Positions 7,431 through 14,415 are shown, numbered from the stretch's first letter. The stretch: 14,964 bases of DNA from JAWPNA01 sp045402695 (GCA_045402695.1 JAWPNA010000317.1:1-14964); one strand, 5' to 3'. Numbers and translations: made by a program. The notes: generated by a model from the letters alone, not told the origin.

Positions 7431-9107
7431 TCATAGGATCGATTGTTCCCGGTACTCGCCGAACACACGCTTCAGGCGTGCGCAGATCTCTCCCACGCTG
7501 GCATATGCCCTCACGGCCTCGAGGATGAGGGGCATCAGGTTGGTGCGCTCGCCCGCGCCCCGCTCCAGCGCCGCCAGCGCGCGTTCCACCCGAACACTGT
7601 CCCGCGAAGCTCGGAGGTCTCGCAGCCTCTCGACTTGCTCGTGCTCCACGGCCATGTCGATCCTGAGGAGCGGGATCTGGTGATTCTCCCCGGCCATGTA
7701 CTTGTTGACTCCGACGATTGTCTTGTCGCCGCGATCCACCTGTAACTGGTAGTGGTAGGCCGCCTCCGCGATCTCGCGTTGCGGAAACCCGGCCTCAATC
7801 GCCGCGACGATGCCGCCCATCTCGTCGATTCTTCCGATGTAGTTCATCGCCCCCAGCTCCATCTTTCCGGTCAGGTTCTCGACAAGGTAGGAACCAGCCA
7901 GCGGGTCGATCGCGTGGGCCACACCGCTCTCTTCGGCGATGATCTGCTGCGTCCTCAGTGCGATCGTCACGGCCATCTCGCTGGGCAGCGCGAGTGTCTC
8001 GTCCATGGAGTTGGTGTGGAGCGACTGTGTACCCCCCATCACCGCCGCCATGGCCTGCAGCGTGACCCTTACGATGTTGTTGTACGGCTGCTGGGCGGTC
8101 AGGCTGCAGCCGGCGGTCTGCACATGGGTTCTCAACTTCCAGGACCGCGGGTCTTTGGCTCCGAAGCGGTCGCGCATGACGTGGGCCCAGATGCGGCGCG
8201 CCGCCCTCAGCTTGCAGACCTCCTCGAAGAAGTCATTATGAGAGTTGAAGAAGAATGAGAGTCTCGGCGCAAACGAATCCACATCGAGACCGGCGTCCAT
8301 CCCTGCCTGCACATAGCCGATCCCGTCGGCCAGCGTGAAGGCCAGCTCCTGGATCGCGGTGGAGCCGGCCTCCCGGATGTGATACCCGCTGATGCTGATG
8401 GTGTTCCAGCGAGGAACGTTCTGTGCGCAGTACTCCATGATGTCGGTGATGATTCGCAGGCTCGGCCTCGGCGGGTAGATCCACTCCTTCTGGGCGATGT
8501 ACTCCTTGAGGATGTCGTTTTGGATCGTGCCTTCGAGTTTCCCTGGAGGGACGCCTTGCTTGTCGGCCACCGCGATGTACATGGCGAAGAGAATGGCCGC
8601 CGGAGAGTTAATCGTCATGGAGGTGGAAATCCTATCGAGAGGGATCCCTGAGAAGAGGATCTCCATGTCGGCCAGGGAGTCGATCGCGACCCCTTCGCGC
8701 CCGACTTCTCCCTCCGCCATGGGGTCATCCGAATCACGCCCCATCAGTGTCGGCAGGTCAAACGCCACGGACAGGCCCGTCTGACCCTGGCCTAGCAGGT
8801 ACCGATAACGTTCGTTGGTGAGGCGCGCCGTGCCGAAGCCGGAGAACTGCCGCATCGTCCAGAGCTTGCCTCGGTACATCGAGGGGTGCACACCACGCGT
8901 GAATGGGAACTCCCCCGGCATCCCAAGCTCCCGATCGGGGTCGAATCCATCGAGATCCTCGGCGTCCACGAGACGTTCCACGGGAAAGTCGGACACCGTG
9001 GTGAAAGGCCCCTGTCTCTCGGGGTTCTTGTCGAGGAAGGGCTTGAGAGTCTCTTCTATCCAGCGCTGCTTGCGGCGCGTCACGGTCGGCTTGGATGTCG
9101 TCGACAT
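7431..9107 (-). CDS. Coenzyme B12-dependent acyl-CoA mutase, catalytic subunit, isobutyryl-CoA mutase type
   Basis: The 558-residue protein is the TIM-barrel substrate-binding chain of the methylmalonyl-CoA mutase family, without the C-terminal B12 domain, which is encoded by the next gene. Family segments include F-P-F-T-R-G-V-H-P-S-M-Y near 67-78, T-I-Q-N-D-I-L-K-E at 194-202, I-S-G-Y-H with the catalytic His243, and a long conserved stretch around Q-T-A-G-C-S-L. The two substrate-selecting positions are Phe88 (R-Q-F) and Gln206 (I-A-Q). Methylmalonyl-CoA mutase has Tyr89 and Arg207 there, whereas isobutyryl-CoA mutase has Phe and Gln. The likely reaction is interconversion of isobutyryl-CoA and butyryl-CoA, or a related uncharged acyl-CoA. 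ATG at 9107 overlaps the preceding stop as TGATG. No MeaB-type GTPase chaperone is in the window. Confidence 0.88.
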   Translation of the reverse strand: MSTTSKPTVTRRKQRWIEETLKPFLDKNPERQGPFTTVSDFPVERLVDAEDLDGFDPDRELGMPGEFPFTRGVHPSMYRGKLWTMRQFSGFGTARLTNERYRYLLGQGQTGLSVAFDLPTLMGRDSDDPMAEGEVGREGVAIDSLADMEILFSGIPLDRISTSMTINSPAAILFAMYIAVADKQGVPPGKLEGTIQNDILKEYIAQKEWIYPPRPSLRIITDIMEYCAQNVPRWNTISISGYHIREAGSTAIQELAFTLADGIGYVQAGMDAGLDVDSFAPRLSFFFNSHNDFFEEVCKLRAARRIWAHVMRDRFGAKDPRSWKLRTHVQTAGCSLTAQQPYNNIVRVTLQAMAAVMGGTQSLHTNSMDETLALPSEMAVTIALRTQQIIAEESGVAHAIDPLAGSYLVENLTGKMELGAMNYIGRIDEMGGIVAAIEAGFPQREIAEAAYHYQLQVDRGDKTIVGVNKYMAGENHQIPLLRIDMAVEHEQVERLRDLRASRDSVRVERALAALERGAGERTNLMPLILEAVRAYASVGEICARLKRVFGEYREQSIL

Positions 9108-10291
9108 CAGGCTGCTCCCGGCTGAGCCCGCAGCCCGATGAGCCTGCGGGCGATGATGAGCCTTTGGATCTCCGAGGTCCCTTCGTAGATGGTGGTCACC
9201 CTCGCATCACGGTAGAATCGCTCGACGCTGTACTCCCTGGAATAGCCGTAGCCACCGTGGATTTGCACCGCGCGGTAGGCCACGCGGTTGCACATCTCGG
9301 AGGCAAAAAGCTTCGCCATCGAGGCCTCACCGGAGAAGTCCTTCGCGCGGCCGGCGCCGTCGCGGGCCCTATCCTTGATGTCCGCCGCGCGGTGCGTCAG
9401 AAGGCGTGCGGCATCGATCTCCATCGCCATGTCGGCCAGCATGAATCGGATCGCCTGCAGCGACGCGAGTGCACCGCCGAAAGCCTCGCGGGTCCTCGCA
9501 TAGCGACGCGCCTCATCGAACGCGCCCTGCGCAATCCCGACCGCCTGCGCCGCGATCCCGATGCGGCCTGAGTCGAGCGTGGAGAAGGCGACGTGAAGCC
9601 CCATCCCCTCCTCTCCGAGGAGGTTGTCCGCGGGAACCTCGCAGCCCGCGAGATTGATCATGCTCGTGACGGAGCAGCGAAGCCCCATTTTGTCTTCGTC
9701 CTTGCCGAAGGAAAAACCAGGGAACGTCGGTTCGACGAGAAACGCGGAGATCCTCCTGCTGCTCGCCTTCGGATCGGTCACCGCCATCACCACGAAGACG
9801 CCGCCAATGCGGGCGTTCGTGATCCAGGACTTGGTGCCGTCGAGGACGTAGCGATCCCTCTTGCGCACGGCCCGCGCCGTGATGGCGGCCGCGTCCGAGC
9901 CGCAGCCCGGCTCCGTCAGCGCGAACCCGCCGATGAGGTCCCCCCGGGCCATGGCCGGCAGATACCGCGTTTTCTGGCGCTTGCTCCCGAATCGCACGAT
10001 CGGAGCGGCGGCTGCGGAGTTGTGAACGCTGATGGTCACCCCCGTCGATGCGCAGACACGGGCGATCTCCTCCATCACGAGGCAGATGCTCACCGCGCCG
10101 AAGTCCACGCCCCCGTACTCCTCCGGGATCGTCATGCCGAGGATCCCAAGGCCGGCGAGCTTCCTGACGATCTTGGCCGGGTACTCCCCGCGCCGCTCGA
10201 GGGCTGGAATCACCGGAGCCATCTCCTTCTCCGCGAAGTCGCGCACCATCTCCCGCAGCATCAATTGTTCCTGCGTGAGCGAAAAATCCAT
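9107..10291 (-). CDS. Acyl-CoA dehydrogenase, short-chain type (second copy)
   Basis: This 394-residue FAD enzyme should oxidise a short acyl-CoA to the 2,3-enoyl-CoA, passing electrons to an electron transfer flavoprotein. Motifs: I-P-E-E-Y-G-G near residue 55, the flavin-binding A-L-T-E-P-G-C-G-S-D, W-I-T-N-A, Q-I-H-G-G-Y-G-Y, and Y-E-G-T-S-E-I-Q-R with catalytic base Glu370. The base lies at the short/medium-chain position rather than the isovaleryl-CoA dehydrogenase position. Compared with its neighbour it carries about seven extra residues (D-R-A-R-D-G-A-G-R) before the E-A-S-M-A-K-L segment. The start is ATG at 10291-10289; GGAG, fused to the TAG stop of the upstream gene, lies about six bases away. 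Exact substrate is not determinable by eye; branched C4 or C5 acyl-CoAs fit the context. Confidence 0.92.
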   Translation of the reverse strand: MDFSLTQEQLMLREMVRDFAEKEMAPVIPALERRGEYPAKIVRKLAGLGILGMTIPEEYGGVDFGAVSICLVMEEIARVCASTGVTISVHNSAAAAPIVRFGSKRQKTRYLPAMARGDLIGGFALTEPGCGSDAAAITARAVRKRDRYVLDGTKSWITNARIGGVFVVMAVTDPKASSRRISAFLVEPTFPGFSFGKDEDKMGLRCSVTSMINLAGCEVPADNLLGEEGMGLHVAFSTLDSGRIGIAAQAVGIAQGAFDEARRYARTREAFGGALASLQAIRFMLADMAMEIDAARLLTHRAADIKDRARDGAGRAKDFSGEASMAKLFASEMCNRVAYRAVQIHGGYGYSREYSVERFYRDARVTTIYEGTSEIQRLIIARRLIGLRAQPGAA

Positions 10292-10299
10292 TGGGGCTC

Positions 10300-11445
10300 C
10301 TACGACTTCAATATCTGTGCAGAGATCACGAGGCGCTGGATCTCGGAGGTGCCCTCGTACAGTTCGCAGATGCGCGCGTCCCTGAAGAAGCGTTCCACCG
10401 GGTACTCGTTGATGTAGCCGTAGCCTCCGAACACCTGAACCGCCTTGTAGGCCACGCGGTTGGCGACTTCGGAGGCGAATAGCTTCGCCATCGACGCCTC
10501 CAACGTGTAGCGCTCCTGCGTGTCCTTGGCCCACGCGGCGCGATAGGCCAGGAGTCGGGCCGCCTCGATTTCGGTGGCCATGTCGGCCAAGTAGAACTGG
10601 ATCGCCTGGTGCTCCGAGATCGGGACGCCGAACTGGGTCCGCTCCTTCGAGTACCGGAGCGCTTCATCGAATGCGCCCTGGGCGATGCCCAGCGCCTGCG
10701 CCGCGATTCCGATGCGCCCCCCGTCCAGCGTGTGAAGCGCGATCCGGAAGCCCTGATGCACGTCGCCCAGCACGTTCTCCGCCGGCACCTCGCAGTTCTG
10801 CAGGACGATTTCCACGGAGCCGGACGAGGTGATTCCCAGCTTGGTCTCCGGCTTGCCCGTCCCGAACCCGGGAAAACTCTTTTCGACGATAAAGGCCGAA
10901 ATCCCCTTCGATGAAGGCGCGGCAGGATCTGTCTTGGCGTACACGATCGCAGCGTCGGCCGCCACGCCGTTGGTGACGAAGACCTTGCTTCCGTTGAGTA
11001 TCCAGCGATCCCCTTGAAGCCGGGCGGCGCACCGCAGGCTTCCGGGGTCCGACCCCGCGTCCGGTTCGGTGAGGCAGTAACAGCCGATCTTTTCGCCGCG
11101 CGCGAACGGCTCGACATACCTGGCCTTCTGCGCGGGGGTCCCGAATTTTGCGATGGGATGACAGAAGAGCGAATTGTTCACCGAGAGGATCACGCCCAGC
11201 GATGCGTCCACTCGGGAGATTTCCTCGATGATCATCACGTAGGAGAGCGAGTCCATCCCGGCACCGCCGTGCTGTTCGGGCACCATGACGCCCATCAGAC
11301 CCAGCTCGGCGCATTTCTTCACGGCGTCGTACGGGAACTCGCGCGTGCGGTCGTATTCGGCCGCCTTTGGCCGAATCTCCGCCTCCGCGAAGGACCGGAT
11401 GCTCTCTCTGAGCATCCGATGATCTTCGTCCAGCTCCATGTTCAT
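10300..11445 (-). CDS. Acyl-CoA dehydrogenase, short-chain (butyryl-CoA dehydrogenase-like)
   Basis: The 381-residue protein is a typical-length acyl-CoA dehydrogenase. Visible motifs are V-P-E-Q-H-G-G-A-G-M-D near residue 55, the flavin-binding Y-C-L-T-E-P-D-A-G-S-D near 125, V-T-N-G, L-D-G-G-R-I-G-I-A-A-Q, the F-G-G-Y-G-Y turn, and Y-E-G-T-S-E-I-Q-R with catalytic Glu364. The base position and the overall pattern resemble short-chain or butyryl-CoA dehydrogenases. I placed the start at ATG 11445-11443 because GGAG lies about five to six bases upstream and the protein then begins at the family's usual N-terminal helix; an upstream in-frame extension would overlap the previous gene and has no family character. 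It is a paralogue of the next gene, eight bases downstream. Electron transfer flavoprotein genes are not in the window. Confidence 0.93.
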   Translation of the reverse strand: MNMELDEDHRMLRESIRSFAEAEIRPKAAEYDRTREFPYDAVKKCAELGLMGVMVPEQHGGAGMDSLSYVMIIEEISRVDASLGVILSVNNSLFCHPIAKFGTPAQKARYVEPFARGEKIGCYCLTEPDAGSDPGSLRCAARLQGDRWILNGSKVFVTNGVAADAAIVYAKTDPAAPSSKGISAFIVEKSFPGFGTGKPETKLGITSSGSVEIVLQNCEVPAENVLGDVHQGFRIALHTLDGGRIGIAAQALGIAQGAFDEALRYSKERTQFGVPISEHQAIQFYLADMATEIEAARLLAYRAAWAKDTQERYTLEASMAKLFASEVANRVAYKAVQVFGGYGYINEYPVERFFRDARICELYEGTSEIQRLVISAQILKS

Positions 11446-11458
11446 CGGTTCTCCAGGG

Positions 11459-12256
11459 TCAAGTGGTCCTCTGACTGCCCGTCCGCCTCGCGCGGGTGAA
11501 GCGCGCCTGCCGTCCCTCAAAGAACGCCGCGATCCCTTCGGCCGGTTCACCCGAAGCGAAGGCCAGGGCGAACGCCGCGCGTTCGATGACCTGCGATTGC
11601 TTCTGGGTCAACCCGCCCCCGCGGCCCGCCCGATGAGCGAGCTCGCCCGCCAGCCTCACTGCGATCGAGGAGGCTGCGGCGCGCCGCAGGCGCAGGGCCG
11701 TCAGTCCGCCCCCATCGCCGTCGATCCAGTCGCAGAGCCCGGCACTCAACGCTGCATCCGCCTCGATCCGTTTGGCAGACAGAAGCAGCGCACGCGCGCG
11801 ACCTGCTCCGGCGCGTTGGATCATCCGGCTCCAGCCTCCGGCGCACGGAATGTACCCGTCGAACAGCCCCGGCGGGATGAGCGCGGCGCCCGCCTCCATG
11901 ACGTGGACGTCCGCCATCAGCGCAATCTCCAGCAGCGGTCCCCCATTCTCGCCGGCCGTCATGCAGGCAACCAGCGATCCGCGGGAGCGGAGCCGTCCCA
12001 CCGCGTCCTCCAGGCGCGTCCCGGCCGCAGCCAAGGCGCTCGCCGTCGCGGAGTCAACGCCCCAGGCCGTGGGACCGATGTAGGTCCCCTCGATTCTGAT
12101 CTCGATCATCTCTTCGCGCGAGTCGATCCCGCCCTGCACGAGGTCCCCAATCTCGCGGAGAAGCCGCAGGGCGGCCGCGGGAGTGACGGCGCCGGCGGTC
12201 AGTGTGCACTTCACGTGATGGACGACGGAGACGTTAAGTCCCTGAGAATTTGGCAC
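11459..12256 (-). CDS. Divergent crotonase-family protein, first gene of the operon
   Basis: The 265-residue protein belongs to the crotonase superfamily but is divergent. Recognisable parts are E-G-T-Y-I-G-P-T-A-W-G-V-D at 56-68 (first oxyanion loop, modified), L-L-E-I-A-L-M-A-D at 108-116, I-P-P-G-L-F-D-G-Y-I-P-C-A-G-G-W-S-R at 127-144, R-A-R-A-L-L-L-S-A-K-R-I at 153-164 and the C-terminal E-G-I-A-A-F-F-E-G-R at 240-249. Glu110 lines up with hydratase Glu144, but Glu164 is Gly130 and the second oxyanion glycine appears to be Pro107, so standard hydratase activity is doubtful. The start is GTG at 12256-12254, only about four bases after the predicted transcription start and without a ribosome binding site. 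A GTG at codon 15 (12214) is an alternative but would remove the first beta strand. Confidence 0.72.
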   Translation of the reverse strand: MPNSQGLNVSVVHHVKCTLTAGAVTPAAALRLLREIGDLVQGGIDSREEMIEIRIEGTYIGPTAWGVDSATASALAAAGTRLEDAVGRLRSRGSLVACMTAGENGGPLLEIALMADVHVMEAGAALIPPGLFDGYIPCAGGWSRMIQRAGAGRARALLLSAKRIEADAALSAGLCDWIDGDGGGLTALRLRRAAASSIAVRLAGELAHRAGRGGGLTQKQSQVIERAAFALAFASGEPAEGIAAFFEGRQARFTRARRTGSQRTT

Positions 12257-12258
12257 AT
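12211..12258 (-). other. Possible 15-codon leader peptide overlapping the first crotonase gene
   Basis: An ATG at 12258-12256 opens a 15-codon frame (MCQILRDLTSPSSIT) that ends at TGA 12213-12211. This stop overlaps an in-frame GTG (codon 15) of the crotonase gene in a GTGA junction, the same junction used at three other gene pairs in this operon. The ATG lies at or next to the predicted transcription start, so it could be translated as a leaderless message and feed ribosomes to the internal GTG. It is very short and could arise by chance, and the longer crotonase start at 12256 fits the fold better. Confidence 0.2.
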
Positions 12259-12261
12259 AAC

Positions 12262-12273
12262 TTAGTATGCTAA
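12262..12273. promoter_or_regulatory. Near-palindrome over the -10 box, candidate operator
   Basis: The 12 bases TTAGTATGCTAA match their own reverse complement at 10 of 12 positions, and they cover the -10 hexamer of the operon promoter. A repressor bound here would block transcription. The sequence does not resemble the FadR, PsrA or LiuR sites I know, and no regulator gene is adjacent, so the candidate rests on symmetry and position alone. Confidence 0.3.
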
Positions 12274-12296
12274 CAGTGCGGTTCCAGAGGTGTCAA
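12267..12296 (-). promoter_or_regulatory. Sigma-70 type promoter of the acyl-CoA operon
   Basis: On the minus strand a perfect -35 box TTGACA (12296-12291) is followed by 18 bases and a -10 box TAGCAT (12272-12267, four of six matches to TATAAT). The expected transcription start is near 12260, about four bases before the GTG of the crotonase gene, so the message would be almost leaderless. This is the only promoter I could find between hpf and the left edge, and it is locally AT-rich in an otherwise GC-rich region. Confidence 0.65.
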
Positions 12297-12324
12297 GAAA
12301 GGCGCGAGGCAGAACCCTGTCGCG
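12295..12324 (-). terminator. Weak candidate intrinsic terminator after hpf
   Basis: About 20 bases after the hpf stop the minus strand can fold CGCG-AC-AGG / CCT-CGCG around a six-base loop, followed by CCTTTCTT. The stem is short and has a two-base bulge, and the tail is only partly T. Its last bases overlap the -35 box of the next promoter. Position between two functionally distinct gene groups supports it. Confidence 0.35.
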
Positions 12325-12325
12325 G

Positions 12326-12335
12326 CGCACGTGCG
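12326..12335. repeat. Perfect 10-base palindrome upstream of the operon promoter
   Basis: CGCACGTGCG is a perfect inverted repeat located about 65-75 bases upstream of the predicted transcription start and just after the hpf stop. This position would suit an activator site, or it may add to a termination hairpin. In GC-rich DNA a 10-base palindrome can occur by chance, so weight is low. Confidence 0.2.
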
Positions 12336-12345
12336 GAAAGCGTTC

Positions 12346-12903
12346 TCAGGCCTCGGGTTCGATGAGCCCCAGGTTCCCGTCCTTGCGCCGATACATGACG
12401 CTGATGCGCTGCGATCGCGCGTCACGATAGACGAGAAACTCACGGTCCGATTCGAGAAACTTCAGGGCGGCGTCCTCGAGGGACAGCGGCTTCCTGCTGA
12501 ACTCGCTGGTCCGGATGATGCGCGGCATGCCATCGGCGCCCGGCGAGGTGCCGTCCTTTCCCGTCTCCTTGACCGGCTCGACCAGCGCCACGGCTGGCGG
12601 CGATTTCTGATGTTTCCGCCTCCCGGTATCCCTGTCCTTGGCCTTGCGTGCCTGCTTCTCGAGCTTATCCACCGCATTGCCGATGGAGGCGTACATATCG
12701 CCTGTCTCGTCGGTGCCCGTGAAAGCGTGATGGCGGGTTTTCACGACGATCTCGGCCATGTGGCGGTGCTTCTCGATTGACAAGATCACGTGGGTCTCGA
12801 TCACCTCGTCAATCCACTTGTCGAGCTTCGAGAGCTTGTCCTTCGTGAATTCCCTGAGCGCCGCGGTGATTTCGATGTTGCGGCCAGTGATGTCCATCTT
12901 CAT
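12346..12903 (-). CDS. hpf: Ribosome hibernation promoting factor, long form
   Basis: Long HPF binds the 30S decoding centre and pairs two ribosomes into inactive 100S dimers in stationary phase. The 185-residue protein begins M-K-M-D-I-T-G-R-N, the usual S30AE start. Residues 1-95 form the ribosome-binding domain, 96-126 a charged, variable linker, and 127-185 the dimerisation domain with K-P-L-S-L-E-D-A, F-L-V-Y-R-D, and V-M-Y-R-R-K-D-G-N-L-G-L-I-E-P, all family hallmarks. The ATG at 12903-12901 was chosen because GGAG lies seven to eight bases upstream and the domain starts here; an upstream in-frame ATG would overlap rpoN. It follows rpoN by 28 bases, the classical rpoN-hpf pairing. The long form is notable since enterobacteria have the short one in this location. 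ptsN and rapZ, frequent downstream neighbours, are absent. Confidence 0.95.
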   Translation of the reverse strand: MKMDITGRNIEITAALREFTKDKLSKLDKWIDEVIETHVILSIEKHRHMAEIVVKTRHHAFTGTDETGDMYASIGNAVDKLEKQARKAKDRDTGRRKHQKSPPAVALVEPVKETGKDGTSPGADGMPRIIRTSEFSRKPLSLEDAALKFLESDREFLVYRDARSQRISVMYRRKDGNLGLIEPEA

Positions 12904-12931
12904 GGAAGGTCTCCGCGGTAAATCCCGGCTA

Positions 12932-14383
12932 TCAAGAAAACGGGGTCTTGCGATCACCGGAGGACAGAATCCTCAGCTCACCTCTGTACTTGGCGACCGT
13001 CCTTCGAGCGACCTTCACGCCGTAGCGTGTCTCGAGAATCTTGACCAGCGCCGCATCGGAAAGAGGCCGGGCGCCATCCTCGCGCTCCACGATCTCCTTG
13101 ATTTTCTGCTTCACCGAGAGTGCCGATACCTCTCCACCGTGATCGTCCGGCACGGAAGCGTGGAAGAAGTAGCGCATCTCGAACAGTCCGCGTGGCGTGA
13201 ACATGTACTTGTTGCGGACCACCCGGCTGACCGTGGACTCATGCATCTGGATGTCATCCGCGACGTCGCGCAACCTCAGGGGCTTGATTCGGTCGATGCC
13301 GTGGTCGAGAAAATCCCGCTGATGCTTGACGAGGCTGACGGCCACTTTCATGATGGTCCTCTGCCGCTCGTCGAGGCTCTTGATGAGGCGCACCGCCGAA
13401 CGGAACTTCTCCTTGACGAACTCCTTCGCCTCGCGGTCCTCGACCTGCGCGCCGCGTTCGAGCATGCGACGGTAGGTCTGGCTAATCCGCAGCCGCGGCA
13501 GCCCGTCCTCGTTCAGAACGACCTGATACTCCCCCTGATCGTCCTTGATGACGTAAACATCCGGGGTCACGTACTGTGAACGGTTGCTGTTGTACTTGAG
13601 GCCGGGGCTGGGGTCCAGGTGCTTGATGATTTCCAGGTGGAGCTGGACCTCGGCGAGGGTGCATCCAATCCGGTTGGCGATCTCCTGGTACCTGTGCGCC
13701 TGCAAGAGATCCATGTACTCCCGCAGGATGACCCCCGCGAGAGTGTCATGCATCCCCAGATACCTGAGCTGGGACAGGAGGCACTCTGAGACGTTGCGCG
13801 CTGCCACGCCGGCTGGGTCGAGGCTCTGCACCAGGGCAAGCGCTCTGTCCACCTCGCCTGGAGTGTATCCCCCGCCTTCCCCCATGGCCTGGATCTCCTC
13901 CAGGCTGGCGTCGAGGTAGCCGTTGTCGTCCAGGTTGCCGACGATTGCCTCGGCAACCTCACGAGTGCGATCGTCCGTGGGGCTCATCTCGAGCTGCCAG
14001 GTCAGATGATCCGCCAGGTTTTCCTGCTTGGTGAGCGTGGATTCGAAGGACGGTAGATCCATGGAGTCGATGGGCCCGCGCGGCTCGTAGCCCTTGTCCA
14101 GGTAGTTCCGCCAGAACGCCTCGTAGTCGTCCTCATCGCCCGTGCCCTTCTCGCTGAGCGACCCGTCTCCTGAGTCGGAGACGGGAGAGGTCTGGCTGTT
14201 GAGCTGCTGGGGGGCCATCGTCTCGAGACCTTCCTCGAGTACGGGGTTTTCCATCAACTCATGGTTGATCTCGGTGACGAGCTCCAGCTTCGACATCTGC
14301 AGGAGCTTGATGGCCTGCTGCAAGGAGGGCGTCATGATGAGCTTCTGGCTCATCCTGAGGTTGAGCCTCTGCTCCAGTGCCAT
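12932..14383 (-). CDS. rpoN: RNA polymerase sigma-54 factor
   Basis: RpoN directs polymerase to -24/-12 promoters and requires AAA+ activators for open complex formation. At 483 residues it has the full set of regions. The N-terminal activator-interacting region I (1-50) has L-x-M-S-Q-K-L-I-M-T-P-S-L-Q-Q-A-I-K-L-L-Q with family spacing. An acidic region II follows, then the core-binding domain including L-D-D-N-G-Y-L and D-P-A-G-V-A-A-R-N. The helix-turn-helix has M-H-E-S-T-V-S-R-V, and the RpoN box A-R-R-T-V-A-K-Y-R-G spans 459-468. The final Glu of the usual box is Gly here, followed directly by Glu. ATG at 14383 has GGAG about nine bases upstream. It follows lptB by 32 bases, a classic arrangement. 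No sigma-54 activator gene or convincing sigma-54 promoter is present in the window. Confidence 0.97.
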   Translation of the reverse strand: MALEQRLNLRMSQKLIMTPSLQQAIKLLQMSKLELVTEINHELMENPVLEEGLETMAPQQLNSQTSPVSDSGDGSLSEKGTGDEDDYEAFWRNYLDKGYEPRGPIDSMDLPSFESTLTKQENLADHLTWQLEMSPTDDRTREVAEAIVGNLDDNGYLDASLEEIQAMGEGGGYTPGEVDRALALVQSLDPAGVAARNVSECLLSQLRYLGMHDTLAGVILREYMDLLQAHRYQEIANRIGCTLAEVQLHLEIIKHLDPSPGLKYNSNRSQYVTPDVYVIKDDQGEYQVVLNEDGLPRLRISQTYRRMLERGAQVEDREAKEFVKEKFRSAVRLIKSLDERQRTIMKVAVSLVKHQRDFLDHGIDRIKPLRLRDVADDIQMHESTVSRVVRNKYMFTPRGLFEMRYFFHASVPDDHGGEVSALSVKQKIKEIVEREDGARPLSDAALVKILETRYGVKVARRTVAKYRGELRILSSGDRKTPFS

Positions 14384-14415
14384 GGTGCCGCGCTCCTTCT
14401 GGCCCGGCCGTCGTC

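Noticed and set aside
6554..7528. Plus-strand open frame of about 324 codons opposite the crotonase and B12 subunit
   Set aside because: It is a shadow frame with no family features or ribosome binding site.
7431..9107. Methylmalonyl-CoA mutase large subunit
   Set aside because: The substrate carboxylate-binding Tyr and Arg are replaced by Phe and Gln, so this name is probably wrong, though the family is right.
12251..12265. Sigma-54-like promoter on the plus strand (TGGCAC, five bases, TTAG) next to the rpoN operon
   Set aside because: The -24 element is perfect but the essential GC of the -12 element is missing (AG instead), and it would point antisense into hpf.
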